A stretch of 64,000 nt of DNA from Cercis canadensis (GCA_003255065.1 QAOA01003742.1:175204-239203); one strand, 5' to 3'; numbered from the stretch's first letter, positions 1 through 11,552 are shown. Numbers and translations: made by a program. The notes: generated by a model from the sequence alone, not told the origin.

Positions 1-1303
1 TAAATAACACGTATGTGCAGGTGCACCCACAGAGAAGAGAAAAGGAAGAAGGATCTCACACAAAAAATGCATATGAAGAATTATCAATGACAACTTTTGC
101 AAGAAATAGAGAAATTATATTATGTCTATCGAAGAAGAATTTTTTAACAGTGAATTATCACTTCAACATCTTTTTTTTTTTTTTTTTTTCCCATCAATGA
201 CAATGGAAAGCATGGAAAGTCAAACAACTCCTACTTATAATAGTACACTAAAAGCAGTAACAACTAACAATAGAGTTCTCAGTTTCTCATTCCCAATAAA
301 TCATCAATAAAGATTGACACTGGCAACTTACAGTTTATTTCACACTATACTATAATCTGTTGCTACTGCTGGCTATTCCTGTGTTACCCCTAATTTGATG
401 TACAAGGATTTGAAGTTGGAATTAAAATCCGTAGTCCAACATTGACACCACACTACCTGAGGTGCTAACTAGGCAGCAGGCTCTCATTAATATATCATGC
501 ACTCATTAAATAGAAAAATCTCAATCTAACCGAGGGATACAAACATACTTCATTCTAGTAACTCTTTGAAAAGAGAAAGAACAATTAATCTGATTTGCTT
601 ATTGGTCAACTTTGTGTGTATATCAAATAATATCACAATTAACCCCTAAAGGCGGTATCTTGAATTAATGATATCCATGTTTGCAATTAAATTTTTTCAT
701 GCTACGAGCTTCACCAACAATGTCAACAACAATATCAATCAAAATAGCAATAACAAATTATGGAAGATTACCAAAACAAATTAAGGAATATTATATTATA
801 AAAGGTGCAGCTGCAGCAGGCTCACACGTAAAAACAGGCTTACTTAGTCTTTAGAACTACAACTAAAACATGGCAGACATTGCCACTGACATAGTATATC
901 ACAAGAAATCTGGAGTTCATATTATGCTTTCATATAAAATAATACTATACCAAACGGCCTGGGACTGACTGATACTAGGGTCGTCTAGTAATACAAAGTA
1001 CCAAAAAAATAAAAATAATACTAAGCTAAAAATAAGAGTGCAGCCCACTTTCTTGATTCTTTCCCTGAAGTTTGTTCCTCAAATAATTAATTTTTCCAAT
1101 CATATTGCTTCTAATTAAATTTCAGTCTTCTAACTTACATACTAGGCGTATTTTTTATCTTCAATTGAAATTTCAAATTCCCATCTTGAAGCTTCAATTG
1201 AGCAACACCCACTTAAAATCTATTATAGTAAACAAAATTTCCAAGAATCTTTAATTACTAAAGCAGGAATATAAATATGAAGCTAAATTAGAAAGAAAGA
1301 GAC
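1..1303 (-). other. Presumed intron of thioredoxin X; no coding sequence seen
   Basis: This stretch follows a GT splice donor at 1303-1302 on the minus strand. I searched it for the expected downstream thioredoxin exons (the conserved cis-Pro segment and C-terminal helix) and did not find them, so it is probably a long first intron or the remaining exons lie beyond the left edge. It is AT-rich and contains a poly-T run near 171-190. The short open frames at 15-310 run through that poly-T and look random. Confidence 0.45.
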
Positions 1304-1654
1304 CTGAGCTATGGATTCCATAAGCGGAGAGATTAAACGACAGGGACCGCACCAATTAGCGACGAACTCAACGAGAACCGGACGGTTCGACTTTAAGACT
1401 GTGTCCGAGAACTGCGTTTCATTGATCTCTGTAATAGCAGCACCGCAAGTCACTGCAAATTTTGGAACTGTAGAAGAGTGTTTCCTAAAACCCAGTGTTG
1501 TCGGGATTCCAGGTAAAGTGTAGGAGAGCTTGGTGGAGCAATGAAGGAAGGAAAGAGAAGGTGAGTGAGAGGTAGAGGTGGTGGAACTAATTGTACGCAC
1601 CGGAATGAGTGGTGGAATGAAGAGTGAGACTGAATTGGAGATGATGGTTTCCAT
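1304..1654 (-). CDS. TRXX: Thioredoxin X, chloroplastic, exon 1 (partial gene)
   Basis: Exon 1 codes for 117 residues. Residues 1 to about 69 are rich in Ser/Thr with few acidic residues, like a chloroplast transit peptide. The thioredoxin fold then starts (AITEINETQFSDTVL) and leads to PVLVEFVANWCGPCR, with the redox dithiol WCGPC at residues 101-105. The VLVEFVA lead-in is typical of the x-type plastid thioredoxin rather than m, f or y types. In that family the protein is a stromal disulfide reductase that passes electrons to 2-Cys peroxiredoxin. The frame stays open for six codons past MESIAQ, but a GT donor at 1303 after the Gln codon matches the family's exon boundary, so the exon is ended there. 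The first in-frame Met is used. The remaining ~60 residues (cis-Pro, C-terminal helix) are not in the window. Confidence 0.85.
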
Positions 1655-1798
1655 GTGTGTTTAAAGCGAAGCCAATTGCGGAGGAAAGGCGCAAAGTCGA
1701 CCATTGTGGCTGGGAGTGAGATCCTTTATGTATCCTGTGGAAAGCATTAAGCATCACTAATTTGTGGCCACAGGCCTCCAGCAATACGGCATTGGTTT

Positions 1799-1863
1799 CA
1801 CGTGCATAGCACGTGATTTGTTTTGTTTTGTTTTTATTTTTTTAAAAACGTGCACAGCACGTG
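1799..1863 (-). promoter_or_regulatory. Cluster of three G-box (CACGTG) palindromes upstream of thioredoxin X
   Basis: CACGTG occurs at 1799-1804, 1810-1815 and 1858-1863, inside an imperfect duplication of about 48 bp (CGTGCAYAGCACGTGA in each half). It lies about 145-210 bp upstream of the minus-strand ATG. G-boxes bind bZIP and bHLH (PIF-type) factors in plants and are common in light-regulated plastid genes. That they control this gene is inference from position only. Confidence 0.4.
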
Positions 1864-1899
1864 AGTTCTTTTGTTTTTTATAGTGCAAACATACATTTG

Positions 1900-3170
1900 C
1901 ATATTTCAAAGAATCAAATTTTAAGAAAATAATCCTTCAAAATAATAATAACAAATTAGTTAACAAGTAATAGAATTGATGATGTGACATAATTAACCAC
2001 CTATATAGCACATTAAAATCTTAGTTGGCAAAGAGAAAGTGCCAACTAGACTAATAATAAAGTTTAATTAGTTCTAATTTGATGAATTTGAATTGATATT
2101 TCAATTTTCTACTAACTAAGTTTAATTGAAATAAAATTTATAAATTTTTTTCAGCTGTTCATGTGATTACGAAGTTTGTCACTAGTATAATTTTTTTAAA
2201 ATTCATAACTACTTTTGATTACTAAAAGTTAATTTATGCCTTCTTCAATATTTTTGATACAACTAGGTTAATTTCATAAGAAACTTTAACTCATGCCTCA
2301 CTTTATAGGTATTGATGTCCAATATTTTTCACTATAAGTTGATTGCTGTTTAGGGGTGCTACCCATTCATTTTTTTTTTTATTCATTTCTGAAACTTCTT
2401 TTGTAGCTCAGCAGCCATTAAAAAATTGCTAGTTAGGATTTTGACGGGTCGTACAAGCAGTTAAATGATGACACGTAATCAATTCCATCACTAGTTAATA
2501 GACTCTATTAACAGTTACTATTTTGTTATAGATGTTAAATCTTTGAAGGACTAATTTGTAATTTTTATTTTTTTTTAAGGTCCATTTTGTTAAAGTCTAA
2601 ATCTTTGGAGACATAAATGTAAGTTTACTAAAAAAAATATATGTATTCAACCCCTAAACTTCATATTGTATACGCAAAACACCTTCATTTTAAGCTTAAG
2701 GATTTAAATACACAAATTTTAACCACATGCTAAAGTTGAAGGTGTTATGATACTATTTACACCCTAATGAAAAATTACAAAAACACATCTTAAACTATGT
2801 GATTATAAGTCTAGTTATCATATTTAAATATAAATATAAATAAAATAACTACATAATTAAAGAGATACTTAAGTTATTTTCAGGTGCAAAACAAATGGTC
2901 TTTTGGTTAAAGATTTTGAACCAGAGTTTTTTTTTCCCCTTTCTGAAAAAATATGTGTCCCTCTTTTCTCTTCAGCTTTTATCAAAAAGGAATAAAAGGG
3001 TTTAATTATTAAAAAAAAATTAATACAACATAAACTTTTTTTAGAAAAAAAAAATTATTATTGATCATGTTAGCTACATGTAAGTTATCTCTTGAAAATA
3101 CTCTCCTCTATTTGATACTCGTAACCCTCAATCTTAAACTTAAATCCTAAATTATCTCTTAAGGATACTC
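1900..3170. other. AT-rich intergenic DNA with a dispersed-repeat copy
   Basis: No coding frame is supported. About 2040-2345 is a diverged copy of a module found again at about 7190-7640 and 10835-11190 (shared blocks include TCAGCTGTTCATGTGATTAC and ACTCATGCCTCACTTTATAGG-like stretches). The rest is low-complexity A/T sequence. Confidence 0.6.
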
Positions 3171-3400
3171 TCCATTATAGGAGGTTTCTTAGATACTTTT
3201 AGTATTTATGTAGTATGTCATACTATATAGGAATAACCAATAAATGAATGACATGTGTACAAATTAACTGTTTTTAAGTTTGTTTAAAAAATTAAATAAA
3301 TTATATTTTATATATAATAAAATATGAAAATTATGTATGATTGCCACGTCAGTGTAGTATGACATACTTACGTAGTATCATAGAATCTCCGTCCATTATA
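3171..3400. mobile_element. Non-autonomous MITE, Mutator-like, with 9-bp target duplication
   Basis: An element of 212 bp (3180-3391) has imperfect inverted ends: GGAGGTTTCTTAGATACT on the left, and the complement of the right end reads CGGAGATTCTATGATACT. A second inverted block (GTATGTCATACTA) lies just inside both ends. It is flanked by the exact 9-bp direct repeat TCCATTATA at 3171-3179 and 3392-3400. A 9-bp duplication is the hallmark of the Mutator superfamily. There is no coding capacity. Confidence 0.65.
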
Positions 3401-3513
3401 ATATAGGTGCTTCTATCCTATTTTGTTTGAATTTTTACTACACATAGAAGTTCATTATAATATAGGTGCTTCTATCCTATTTTGTTTGAATTTTTACTAC
3501 ACATAGAAGTTCA
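3394..3513. repeat. Exact tandem duplication, 59-bp unit, two copies
   Basis: Unit 1 is 3394-3452 and unit 2 is 3453-3511, followed by two further matching bases. No mismatch was seen. Unit 1 begins inside the right target-site duplication of the neighbouring MITE, so the duplication post-dates or accompanied that insertion. Confidence 0.9.
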
Positions 3514-3921
3514 ACGACTTTGGAGTGAAATAAACTTTTGAATTTGATATCTTCATAAAAATTTAACAAAAAAAAATTTGATTTCCCATGAGATGGAGAT
3601 AATCTTAGCTCGGGCTTAGATATGTCCTTGACACTAGTGCTGGAACTCTTACATAGATTTTGACAGACACCTTTGGTAGACGTAGGTGCAAAGAATTTGC
3701 GGTAACTTCAGGTATTTTGCCTGTAAAAAGAAGGATGAGAAGAGGTTAAGTTGAAAAAAGAAATAACATTGGTGCGCTTTGTTTATAATTTTTGGTGCGT
3801 GGTGTTTAGAAGTGGAAGCACAAACTAGGGCCTTCGCTGCTTCTGGATCCGCTTCCTGTTCCAATCCTACTCCTCTCTCTCAAATCCGATTCAGAAAAAG
3901 CTCACAGTTGGCCTCAACTCA

Positions 3922-5415
3922 ATGCTGCGAACAAATACAAGAGCTTCTTCAATTTGGGTTCCCACGTATTGTTCTCTTCGTAACGCCACTGCTGGAGAAA
4001 TCGATGATAGCAAAATCAGAAACCAGTTGCTGAAATCTGTGAGAAATTTTGATCATGCCTTACTTTTATTTCATAATATGCTTGCATTAAATCCTTTGCC
4101 ATCTCCTCTTGATTTTGTGTTACTGTTAGGAGTCATTGTGAGGATGAAGCATTATACAACTGTGATTTCCTTGATTAAACGCATACATGCACACCTATGG
4201 AGCAATTATTAATGGATTATGCAAGATTGGTAACACAAGTGCAGCTCTAAAGTGTTTTACGAAGATGAGGGAAAGAATTTTCCAGCCCAATGTAGTGATA
4301 TACAACACAATTATAGATAGTTTGTGCAAAGATCGAAAGGTAAGTGAGGCTTTAAATTTATGCTTAGAAATGGCCAACAATGGCATTCAACCCGATGTTG
4401 TCTCTTACACTTACCTAATTTAAGGTCTATGTAATTTTGGTAGATGGAAAGATGCTAATACTCTATTCAAGGAGATGATGCATAAGAGAATCATACCAAA
4501 TAAACAAACCTTTGCTATATTGGTGGATACATATTGCAAAGAGGGAATGACAAAGGAGGCTGAACACATAATGGATATGATGATCAATAATGGAGAGGAG
4601 CCTGGTCTATTCACCTATAATTCATTGATTGATGGCTATTGTTTGCAAAGCCAAATCAACAAGGCAATGGAAGTATTTAAATCGATGATCGACAGAGGCA
4701 GTTTACCAGATGTTGTAACTTATAACTCATTTATCCATGGATACTTGAAAAAGAAGAACATTGAAGAAGCCCTGAATCTCTTCAATGAAACGGTAAGGAT
4801 TGATTCCTGATATTGTGGCCTTGACCACTCTTATAGTGGGTACTGTCAATCTAGTAGACCACAAGCTGCAATAGAGCTGTTTTACAAGATGCACAACTAT
4901 GGCCATGTTCCAGATCTCCAGACTTTGTGCGATTTTACTGGCCTGTGCAAATCCCAGCAAATTGCTGAGGCAATAACATTGTTTCAAGTGATGCAGAGGA
5001 GTGGTTTGAATCTTAACATGGTGATTTAAAATATTATGCTTGATGGATTGTGCAGTGCTGGCAAATTGGATGCGGCAAGAGAACTGTTTTATTATCAACC
5101 AAAGGCTTGCAAATTAATGTTTATACTTATATCATAATGATCAAGGGACTCTGTAAAAAAGGTTTACTGGATGAAGTTGAAGACTTGCTGATGAATAAGG
5201 AGGAGAATGGTTGCTTACCTAATAGCTGCACTTATAATGTCTATGTGCAAAGATTGCTGAAAAACAGTGACTCTTCAAGGTCAGTGAAATACCTTCAAAT
5301 AATGGAAAGCAAAGGTTTTTCAGCTGATGCAACCACAACGACTATGTTTGTGGACCTCATGTCTGCAAACCCAGAGGATAAAGTAATTGAAGAATTTCTT
5401 CAAAAGTCAGTGTGA
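3922..5415 (+). pseudogene. P-class PPR protein of the restorer-like (RFL) type, broken
   Basis: Pentatricopeptide motifs repeat through the interval in changing frames, for example PNVVIYNTIIDSLCK, PDVVSYTYLI, PGLFTYNSLIDGYC and PDVVTYNSFIHGYL. This 35-residue P-class pattern is typical of Restorer-of-fertility-like proteins, which bind organellar RNA in mitochondria. The start near 3922 (MLRTNTRASS...) resembles RFL leaders. An abrupt frame change at about 4185 joins the N-terminal part (SLIKRIHA) directly to TYGAIINGLCK, so several repeats are missing. Further damage: in-frame TAA at 4421, frame changes near 4797 and 4834, a TAA near 5024, and a shift near 5100. The last frame ends at 5415. 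With at least four shifts and two stops it cannot make a full protein. Confidence 0.85.
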
Positions 5416-7189
5416 TGCTTTCTTCTTGATGTTCCTTCATATTTCTTTGAAAGTATGTATGCATAATGATCAATGGGATGAAGTAGCTGTTTTATGTATT
5501 TATATCTTCTTAGAGTTTTTTTAAAAACATTTCATTGTACCCTATGAAGTTTGAAGGTCATATTATGTGGCCAACATTAAGGGTGAACCATCCTACGTTC
5601 TATGTAGTAATCACTGAATCCATAAATTCTATATTGGGTTGATTGAAAGCATGTGTAAGATCTAAAAATTGAAAGGATGCACTTATGTAAAAAGTTTTGT
5701 ATGAGAAATAATTCGGGTCTTTTTATGAGCTAACCCCTGTAAAATCAAGTTGAGAAGTTGCACATTTGATTATGAAGCTGATTCATGCGTCCAGGTTGAA
5801 ACATATGAAAAGAGGAGTCTGTGAAACTTGTGACAATTTTTCTTGAATCATGGAGAAGTCTCACTAAAATATATGAATGCTGCTCATTCTTGTAGTGGAT
5901 AAACGTGCTGTATAACCAAGATTAGCATGACTTTTTGATGCCTCTAAACTGTGAACAAGATTCTTGTAACTCCCTTTAAGGTGCTTCAACTAATCCTAGA
6001 TGGAAAGTAATGTAGCTAATTGACAATTCTACTTTCAATTCTTATTTTCTTATTAAGTTTTTGAGCTGAAGTTACATTTTGTAGGAATGTTTAAAATTTT
6101 TCAAAAACTGAAGTGCAGAATATTCCTTTAATTTGGCGCTTTCAGACAATTAATCCAGAGACAGGGAAGAAATTATGTTTAGGTACTGATATTAATGTTG
6201 ACATATATGATTTTTGCTCTCTTGCTTTATTGTTGTTTTATATATTTGTGCAGTTATTTATAGCACAGCATGGACTTACAGATATCAAGTGAATGTCTTT
6301 ATATAAGTGTCTAAGCTGTACAGTTTCCAAACTGCAGGATATGGGGACTTGGCTTTAGGTAAATCCAGATGGAATGCCATTTCTTTCCAGTATAGGCACT
6401 CCCTATTGGTCAGTTTCTATTTTGATTCTATAGAACATTATAGGAGGATGAAACAGAAGTCAGAGCAAAATAACAAGCAGAGGACATGTTTTGACATGTA
6501 ACATTTGCAGAAGATTATGCAAGACCAAAACTTTTAACTACTTGTGATATGGTCTGTCTTAACTTTCGTTCCTTTGGCTTTCACTATTTTGGTTTTTGAT
6601 TCTCCACGAAAAGTTTCTGTGTTGATGATATTTAAAATTTCCATTTTCGCCTCCATTCTATATGAAGGTGGATTCTCATATTTGGTAGGCAAAAAAGCTT
6701 GGAATAACGATCAAGGCCTTGTGATGTAGAACGGGAAAGGGAAAATAACAAAAGATAATCGTATTTAGCCTCAAAATAGTTAAAATTTTCTGTTTCTCAG
6801 GAAACTGTAACAAGAACAGTAACAAAATACTGAATTTGGGTTTTATTTCATCAAAAGCTATCAAAATAAAGACAAAATATGCATGACTCAATAACCCTAA
6901 TTCTATTAGCACTAGTAATTATAATAGGAATATTCAACTAATCTTATACCACCTTTATTACAAGGTCTTAAATTTGAATTTCCATCTCCCATATCTACAA
7001 CTAGAAATTCTAGCTCTATCTATCTATGAAAAACACTTTTAAATTAAGTCACATATAGTATTTAAATTAGTTGATAATTTTTCAAATTTGTCACTAATTG
7101 TGTAAAATTAATTAGGGGTCTTTTCAATTTGTCACTAATTAAGATTATTTGAAGTGAAATTTAATAAAATTGTATTTTTCACTATAAGT
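5416..7189. other. Intergenic region downstream of the PPR relic
   Basis: AT-rich sequence without a supported gene. Open frames at 6307-6501, 6544-6729 and 6676-6912 are short, lack recognisable motifs and show no continuation on either side. I see nothing else in it. Confidence 0.5.
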
Positions 7190-7643
7190 TTGGCACTAAT
7201 CAAGTTTAATTAGTTCTAATTTGATGAATTTGAATTGGTATTTCAATTTTCTACTAAGTTCAATTGAAATAAAATCTTATATATATTTTTTTTCAGCTGT
7301 TCATGTGATTACAAAGTTTGTCGTTAGTATAAAAAACTTTTTAATTCATAACTATTTATGATCACTAAGTTAATGTATGCCTTCTCTAATATTTTTGATA
7401 CAACTAACTCATGCCTCACTTTATAGGTAATGTCCAATAAATTAATCTCATGTGACCATTAAGTTTTCTAATAGTATAGACAAATCATAATTTATATCTA
7501 TTATTGACCATTAGGTTATTCATGCCTCACTCTATGCTTTTGATGCAAATATGATTATTGTATTTTATGTTACACCTTGTTGATACAACCTGATACAAGA
7601 TAAAATTAACTCTTAGTGGATTGAAATATTTTATGGTACACCT
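7190..7643. repeat. Dispersed repeat module, copy 2, abutting a copia LTR
   Basis: From about 7290 to 7643 the sequence is near-identical to 10835-11188 beyond the assembly gap, and a diverged copy occurs at 2040-2345. It ends exactly where the Sirevirus-like LTR begins (TGTTAG at 7644). Its own class is not recognised. Confidence 0.6.
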
Positions 7644-8765
7644 TGTTAGCCTTACAAGTCTCTGAACCTGTTTTGATGATAACAATAATGTCTTGATATT
7701 CCTTATATGTGTTGTTTGTCTTGTTGCTATTAATCTTTACTATGTTTTTTTAAGTTGTATCCAGCACAATCTTCAAATGAAGTCTTGAAGAACTTGTTCT
7801 TCAGAACCAGTTTTTGCTTATATGATGAGTCTATGAGATTGCTGATGTGGACAAGTCTCACATGGACTCTGGGCCAAATGGTCACTTTTTCATTTCTGAC
7901 TAAGAGTTGTACTCTTAGAGAATAGAAAGTTTCTTTCTAAGTGCACTTTGGAGAAGCTCAAGTTTCAAGAAGGCATATCTACTCCCTTACACAAAGAGAG
8001 ACTTTTGTGGACAAAAGGACAAAAGGCTTGTGACTGATTGACAAGGAGTCAGCCGGTTGGTGGCTCCTCTTTTCCCTCATCATTTGGCCTTTCATGTGCA
8101 AGGGAAGCTAATAAAGCAAGAAGACTTCAAGCCTTCGGATTCATTCATGAAGAATAGAGAAGAAATACACTTTAGAGAGAGAAGGAAGCTATTGTTAAAG
8201 ATCTGAGTTCTGTATCTTCTTCTTCCTACTCTCAGATACTCTTTCATGTATCAAGATCCTCATTGTAACACATCTACTCTTTGAGAGAGTTTCTATTGGG
8301 GCTAAACCAAACACTTGGGTTTGTATCTTGGATTTCTATGGGAGAAATCCATGAGTGTGATCTCTAGAGTTAGGGAGAGAGAGTTCATGGTGAGCTTGGG
8401 AAACAAAAACCATAGGAGTTGAGCTTGGAGAAGCTTGGAAAAATAACTTTGAAGTATAGTGAAACCCCATTAACATGGGAGAAGTGGATGTATGCATGTT
8501 AAGCCGAACCACTATAAAATATGTGTCTGACTCTTTCTCTCTTCATCTCTGTTTCTCTGATTAATCATCTAGTTATGCTATTGTTTGGTTTGTAAGGGTC
8601 TTTCGGAATATTCAAATCTGGCATTTGTAGAAGAACTAGTTTGTAAAAACTAGTTTTCAAGAAGTAGTTCTTAAACAAATATGCGATTTGAATCAGTTTT
8701 AAAAAGTATTTTTTAACAATTCCTATTCACCCCCTCCTCTCTAGGAATAGATCCTGCAACTCTCA
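7644..8765 (+). mobile_element. 5' LTR of Sirevirus-like copia element 1
   Basis: The LTR begins TGTTAGCC, contains the TTTTGATGATAACAA block also seen in the second Sirevirus, and ends ...AACTCTCA immediately before a primer-binding site. Length is about 1122 bp, usual for Sireviruses. A TATA segment with the same context (CCGAACCACTATAAA) as in the other element lies at 8503-8520. Only the first ~97 bp of a second LTR copy is visible, after the gap at 11189-11285. Confidence 0.75.
8503..8520 (+). promoter_or_regulatory. LTR TATA box (GAACCACTATAAA)
   Basis: The CCGAACCACTATAAA context recurs at the equivalent place in both LTRs of the second Sirevirus (25988-26004 and 34981-34998). This conservation between two diverged elements suggests the core promoter of the retrotransposon transcript. 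Confidence 0.6.
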
Positions 8766-8780
8766 ATTGGTATAAGAGCT
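8766..8780 (+). other. Primer-binding site, tRNA-iMet type
   Basis: ATTGGTATAAGAGCT follows the LTR directly. It matches the plant initiator-tRNA primer site TGGTATCAGAGC with one or two changes. Confidence 0.65.
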
Positions 8781-8849
8781 TTGTGCTCAACATCTTCTGG
8801 TTTAACTAACCGTGAGTTAAAGATCCTATTTAGTTTGTGTTGCAGGCAC

Positions 8850-9894
8850 CACGAACAACCAAAATGAGTCTCACTCCTCTCACAAGCCTCCATTCTTTAA
8901 TGGAGAAAATTATCCCTACTGGAAGCAACAAATGGAAATATATCTTGAGGCCATTGACTATGATGTTTGGCAGATAGTCAGAAATGGTATCACTCACCTA
9001 ACCAAAGTAGTGGAAGGAGCTACTATCCCAAAGGAAGAGCACGAGTTTACTGCTGAAGACAAACTCAAATTCACCTTAAACTCCAAGGCTAGGTACAACA
9101 TTGTATGTGGGGTATTTGCTACAGAATATGAAAACATTGCTTCATGTAACACAGCAAAAGAAATGTGGGATAGGCTTACTGCCATTCACGAAGGAACAAG
9201 TCATGTCAAAGAAGCAAAGATTGACATCTATTCAACCAAGTATGAGATGTTTCATATGACTCCAGATGAATCTCTGGACTCCTTCTTTGCTCGATTCTTG
9301 AGTATCATCAATAGCTTGAAAGGACTTGAAAGAATCTACACTCAAAAGGAACAAGTCAAGAAGATTCTGAGATGTCTCACTGAAAAATGAGATTCCAAAG
9401 TAACTGTCTTGCTTCAGTTTGCAGAGACAAATGATCTTACTGTTGATGCCCTCAGAGGTACTCTTGAATCACACCAGATGCTGATCATGGAAAAGAAGAA
9501 CATGGCAGGAGAAAGAAAGAAAAGCTTGGCTCTTGCTTCAAATGTACCAGAGACTAGTACTCAAAGAGAATTGGTCTCTAGTGATGAAGATGTTACCTTG
9601 GTGACAAGAAGAGTTCTTGATATGATGAGGAAAAGGAAGGAGAAAAAGAGATTTCCATCGAAAGCTCACAAAGACTTCAATAAGGCAGATAGTAGCAAGG
9701 AGCCAATCATCTACTATGAATGTAGAAAACCAGGTCACATAAAGCCTGAATGTCCAAATCTCAACAAGAAAAGGTTCTTTAGAAAGGAGAAAAAGAAAGC
9801 TATGGTAGCCACTTGGAGTGATGAAGAGTCAACATCAAAAAGTGATGAGTCAGAAGAGGAAAATGTAGCTAATCTGTGTCTGATGGCAAATGGA
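8850..9894 (+). pseudogene. Sirevirus-like Gag of element 1, interrupted and cut by gap
   Basis: The frame opens with the copia Gag signature PPFFNGENYPYWKQQMEIYL and continues through ARYNIVCGVFATEYENI and TAKEMWDRLTAIHEGTS (UBN2-type gag). A TGA at 9388-9390 interrupts it after CLTEK, then the same frame continues with VTVLLQFAETND. Near 9712 lies a zinc knuckle, YYECRKPGHIKPEC, in which the first Cys of the CX2CX4HX4C pattern is Tyr. An acidic Ser-rich tail (DEESTSKSDESEEEN) follows until the N run at 9895. Protease, integrase and RT are not visible. Gag would form the virus-like particle in the cytoplasm; this copy is defective. Confidence 0.8.
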
Positions 9895-10803
9895 NNNNNN
9901 NNNNNNNNNNNNNNNNNNNNNNNNNNNNNNNNNNNNNNNNNNNNNNNNNNNNNNNNNNNNNNNNNNNNNNNNNNNNNNNNNNNNNNNNNNNNNNNNNNNN
10001 NNNNNNNNNNNNNNNNNNNNNNNNNNNNNNNNNNNNNNNNNNNNNNNNNNNNNNNNNNNNNNNNNNNNNNNNNNNNNNNNNNNNNNNNNNNNNNNNNNNN
10101 NNNNNNNNNNNNNNNNNNNNNNNNNNNNNNNNNNNNNNNNNNNNNNNNNNNNNNNNNNNNNNNNNNNNNNNNNNNNNNNNNNNNNNNNNNNNNNNNNNNN
10201 NNNNNNNNNNNNNNNNNNNNNNNNNNNNNNNNNNNNNNNNNNNNNNNNNNNNNNNNNNNNNNNNNNNNNNNNNNNNNNNNNNNNNNNNNNNNNNNNNNNN
10301 NNNNNNNNNNNNNNNNNNNNNNNNNNNNNNNNNNNNNNNNNNNNNNNNNNNNNNNNNNNNNNNNNNNNNNNNNNNNNNNNNNNNNNNNNNNNNNNNNNNN
10401 NNNNNNNNNNNNNNNNNNNNNNNNNNNNNNNNNNNNNNNNNNNNNNNNNNNNNNNNNNNNNNNNNNNNNNNNNNNNNNNNNNNNNNNNNNNNNNNNNNNN
10501 NNNNNNNNNNNNNNNNNNNNNNNNNNNNNNNNNNNNNNNNNNNNNNNNNNNNNNNNNNNNNNNNNNNNNNNNNNNNNNNNNNNNNNNNNNNNNNNNNNNN
10601 NNNNNNNNNNNNNNNNNNNNNNNNNNNNNNNNNNNNNNNNNNNNNNNNNNNNNNNNNNNNNNNNNNNNNNNNNNNNNNNNNNNNNNNNNNNNNNNNNNNN
10701 NNNNNNNNNNNNNNNNNNNNNNNNNNNNNNNNNNNNNNNNNNNNNNNNNNNNNNNNNNNNNNNNNNNNNNNNNNNNNNNNNNNNNNNNNNNNNNNNNNNN
10801 NNN
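9895..10803. other. Assembly gap (909 N)
   Basis: A run of unknown bases followed by a TA dinucleotide tract at 10804-10821. Open frames drawn across it are meaningless. Confidence 0.99.
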
Positions 10804-10829
10804 TATATATATATATATATATTATTTTT

Positions 10830-11285
10830 TTTTTTTTGCAGCTGTTCGTGTGATTACGAAGTTTGTCATTAGTATAAAAAACTTTTTAATTCATAACTAT
10901 TTATGATCACTAAGTTAATGTATGCCTTCTCTAATATTTTTTATACAACTAACTCATGCCTCACTTTATAGGTAATGTCCAATAAATTAATCTCATGTGA
11001 CCATTAAGTTTTCTAATAGTATAGACAAATCATAATTTATATCTATTATTGACCATTAGGTTATTCATGCCTCACTCTATGCTTTTGATGCAAATATGAT
11101 TGTTGTATTTTATGTTACACCTTGTTGATACAACCTGATACAAGATAAAATTAACTCTTAGTGGATTCAAATATTTTATGGTACACCTTGTTAGCCCTAC
11201 AAGTCTCTGAACCTGTTTTGATGATAACAACAATATCTTGATATTTTTTATATGTGTTGTTTGTCTTGTTGCTATTAATCTTTGA
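10830..11285. repeat. Dispersed module copy 3 plus first ~97 bp of Sirevirus LTR
   Basis: This block repeats 7290-7745 almost base for base, including the junction between the module and the LTR start (TGTTAG at 11189). The match stops at about 11285, where a gypsy fragment begins. The LTR start here is preceded by the element's own left flank instead of by a polypurine tract, so it is not an ordinary 3' LTR: either a segmental duplication or a mis-joined haplotype copy across the gap. Confidence 0.7.
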
Positions 11286-11299
11286 TAACACCTTGTTTG

Positions 11300-11552
11300 C
11301 TCGGAGGGTCTGTCCGGAGACAGCTCAGATACACCATGTATTCCATGTATCACACCAAAGGAGGTTCTACAGTATCGCACCATTAACCGCAACAAGAAGA
11401 AGATCCATCAAGTGCGCATTAAATGGCTGGGACAGCCAACTGCCGATGTAACTTGGGAAGATGTTCAACTCATTAAGGGGCAATTCCTAGAATTCAGCCT
11501 TGAGGAAAAGACTGTTCATCCAGGGGGAGTAATGTTAGCCCAAAAGAGTTAG
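11300..11552 (+). pseudogene. Ty3/gypsy integrase C-terminus with chromodomain, truncated
   Basis: At about 11325 one frame reads IHHVFHVSH, the conserved HPVFHVS motif at the end of gypsy integrases. In another frame from 11355 the sequence reads PKEVLQYRTINRNKKKIHQ, VRIKWLGQPTADVTWEDV and FLEFSLEEKT, a chromodomain of the chromovirus type, ending TAG at 11550-11552. The change of frame between the two parts marks a deletion or indel. Chromodomains direct integration toward particular chromatin marks. Everything upstream in the polyprotein is missing; the fragment joins directly to the copia LTR piece. Confidence 0.75.

Noticed and set aside
1311-1784. Open frames overlapping thioredoxin X exon 1 in other frames and on the plus strand
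   Set aside because: No motifs; the minus-strand frame with WCGPC is clearly the coding one.
9409-10872. Long open frames across the N run
   Set aside because: They are open only because unknown bases cannot contain stops; only the part before 9895 is real sequence.
7644-11285. Complete Sirevirus with two LTRs at 7.6-11.3 kb
   Set aside because: Only 97 bp of a second LTR is seen, and it is preceded by the element's own left flank instead of a polypurine tract.
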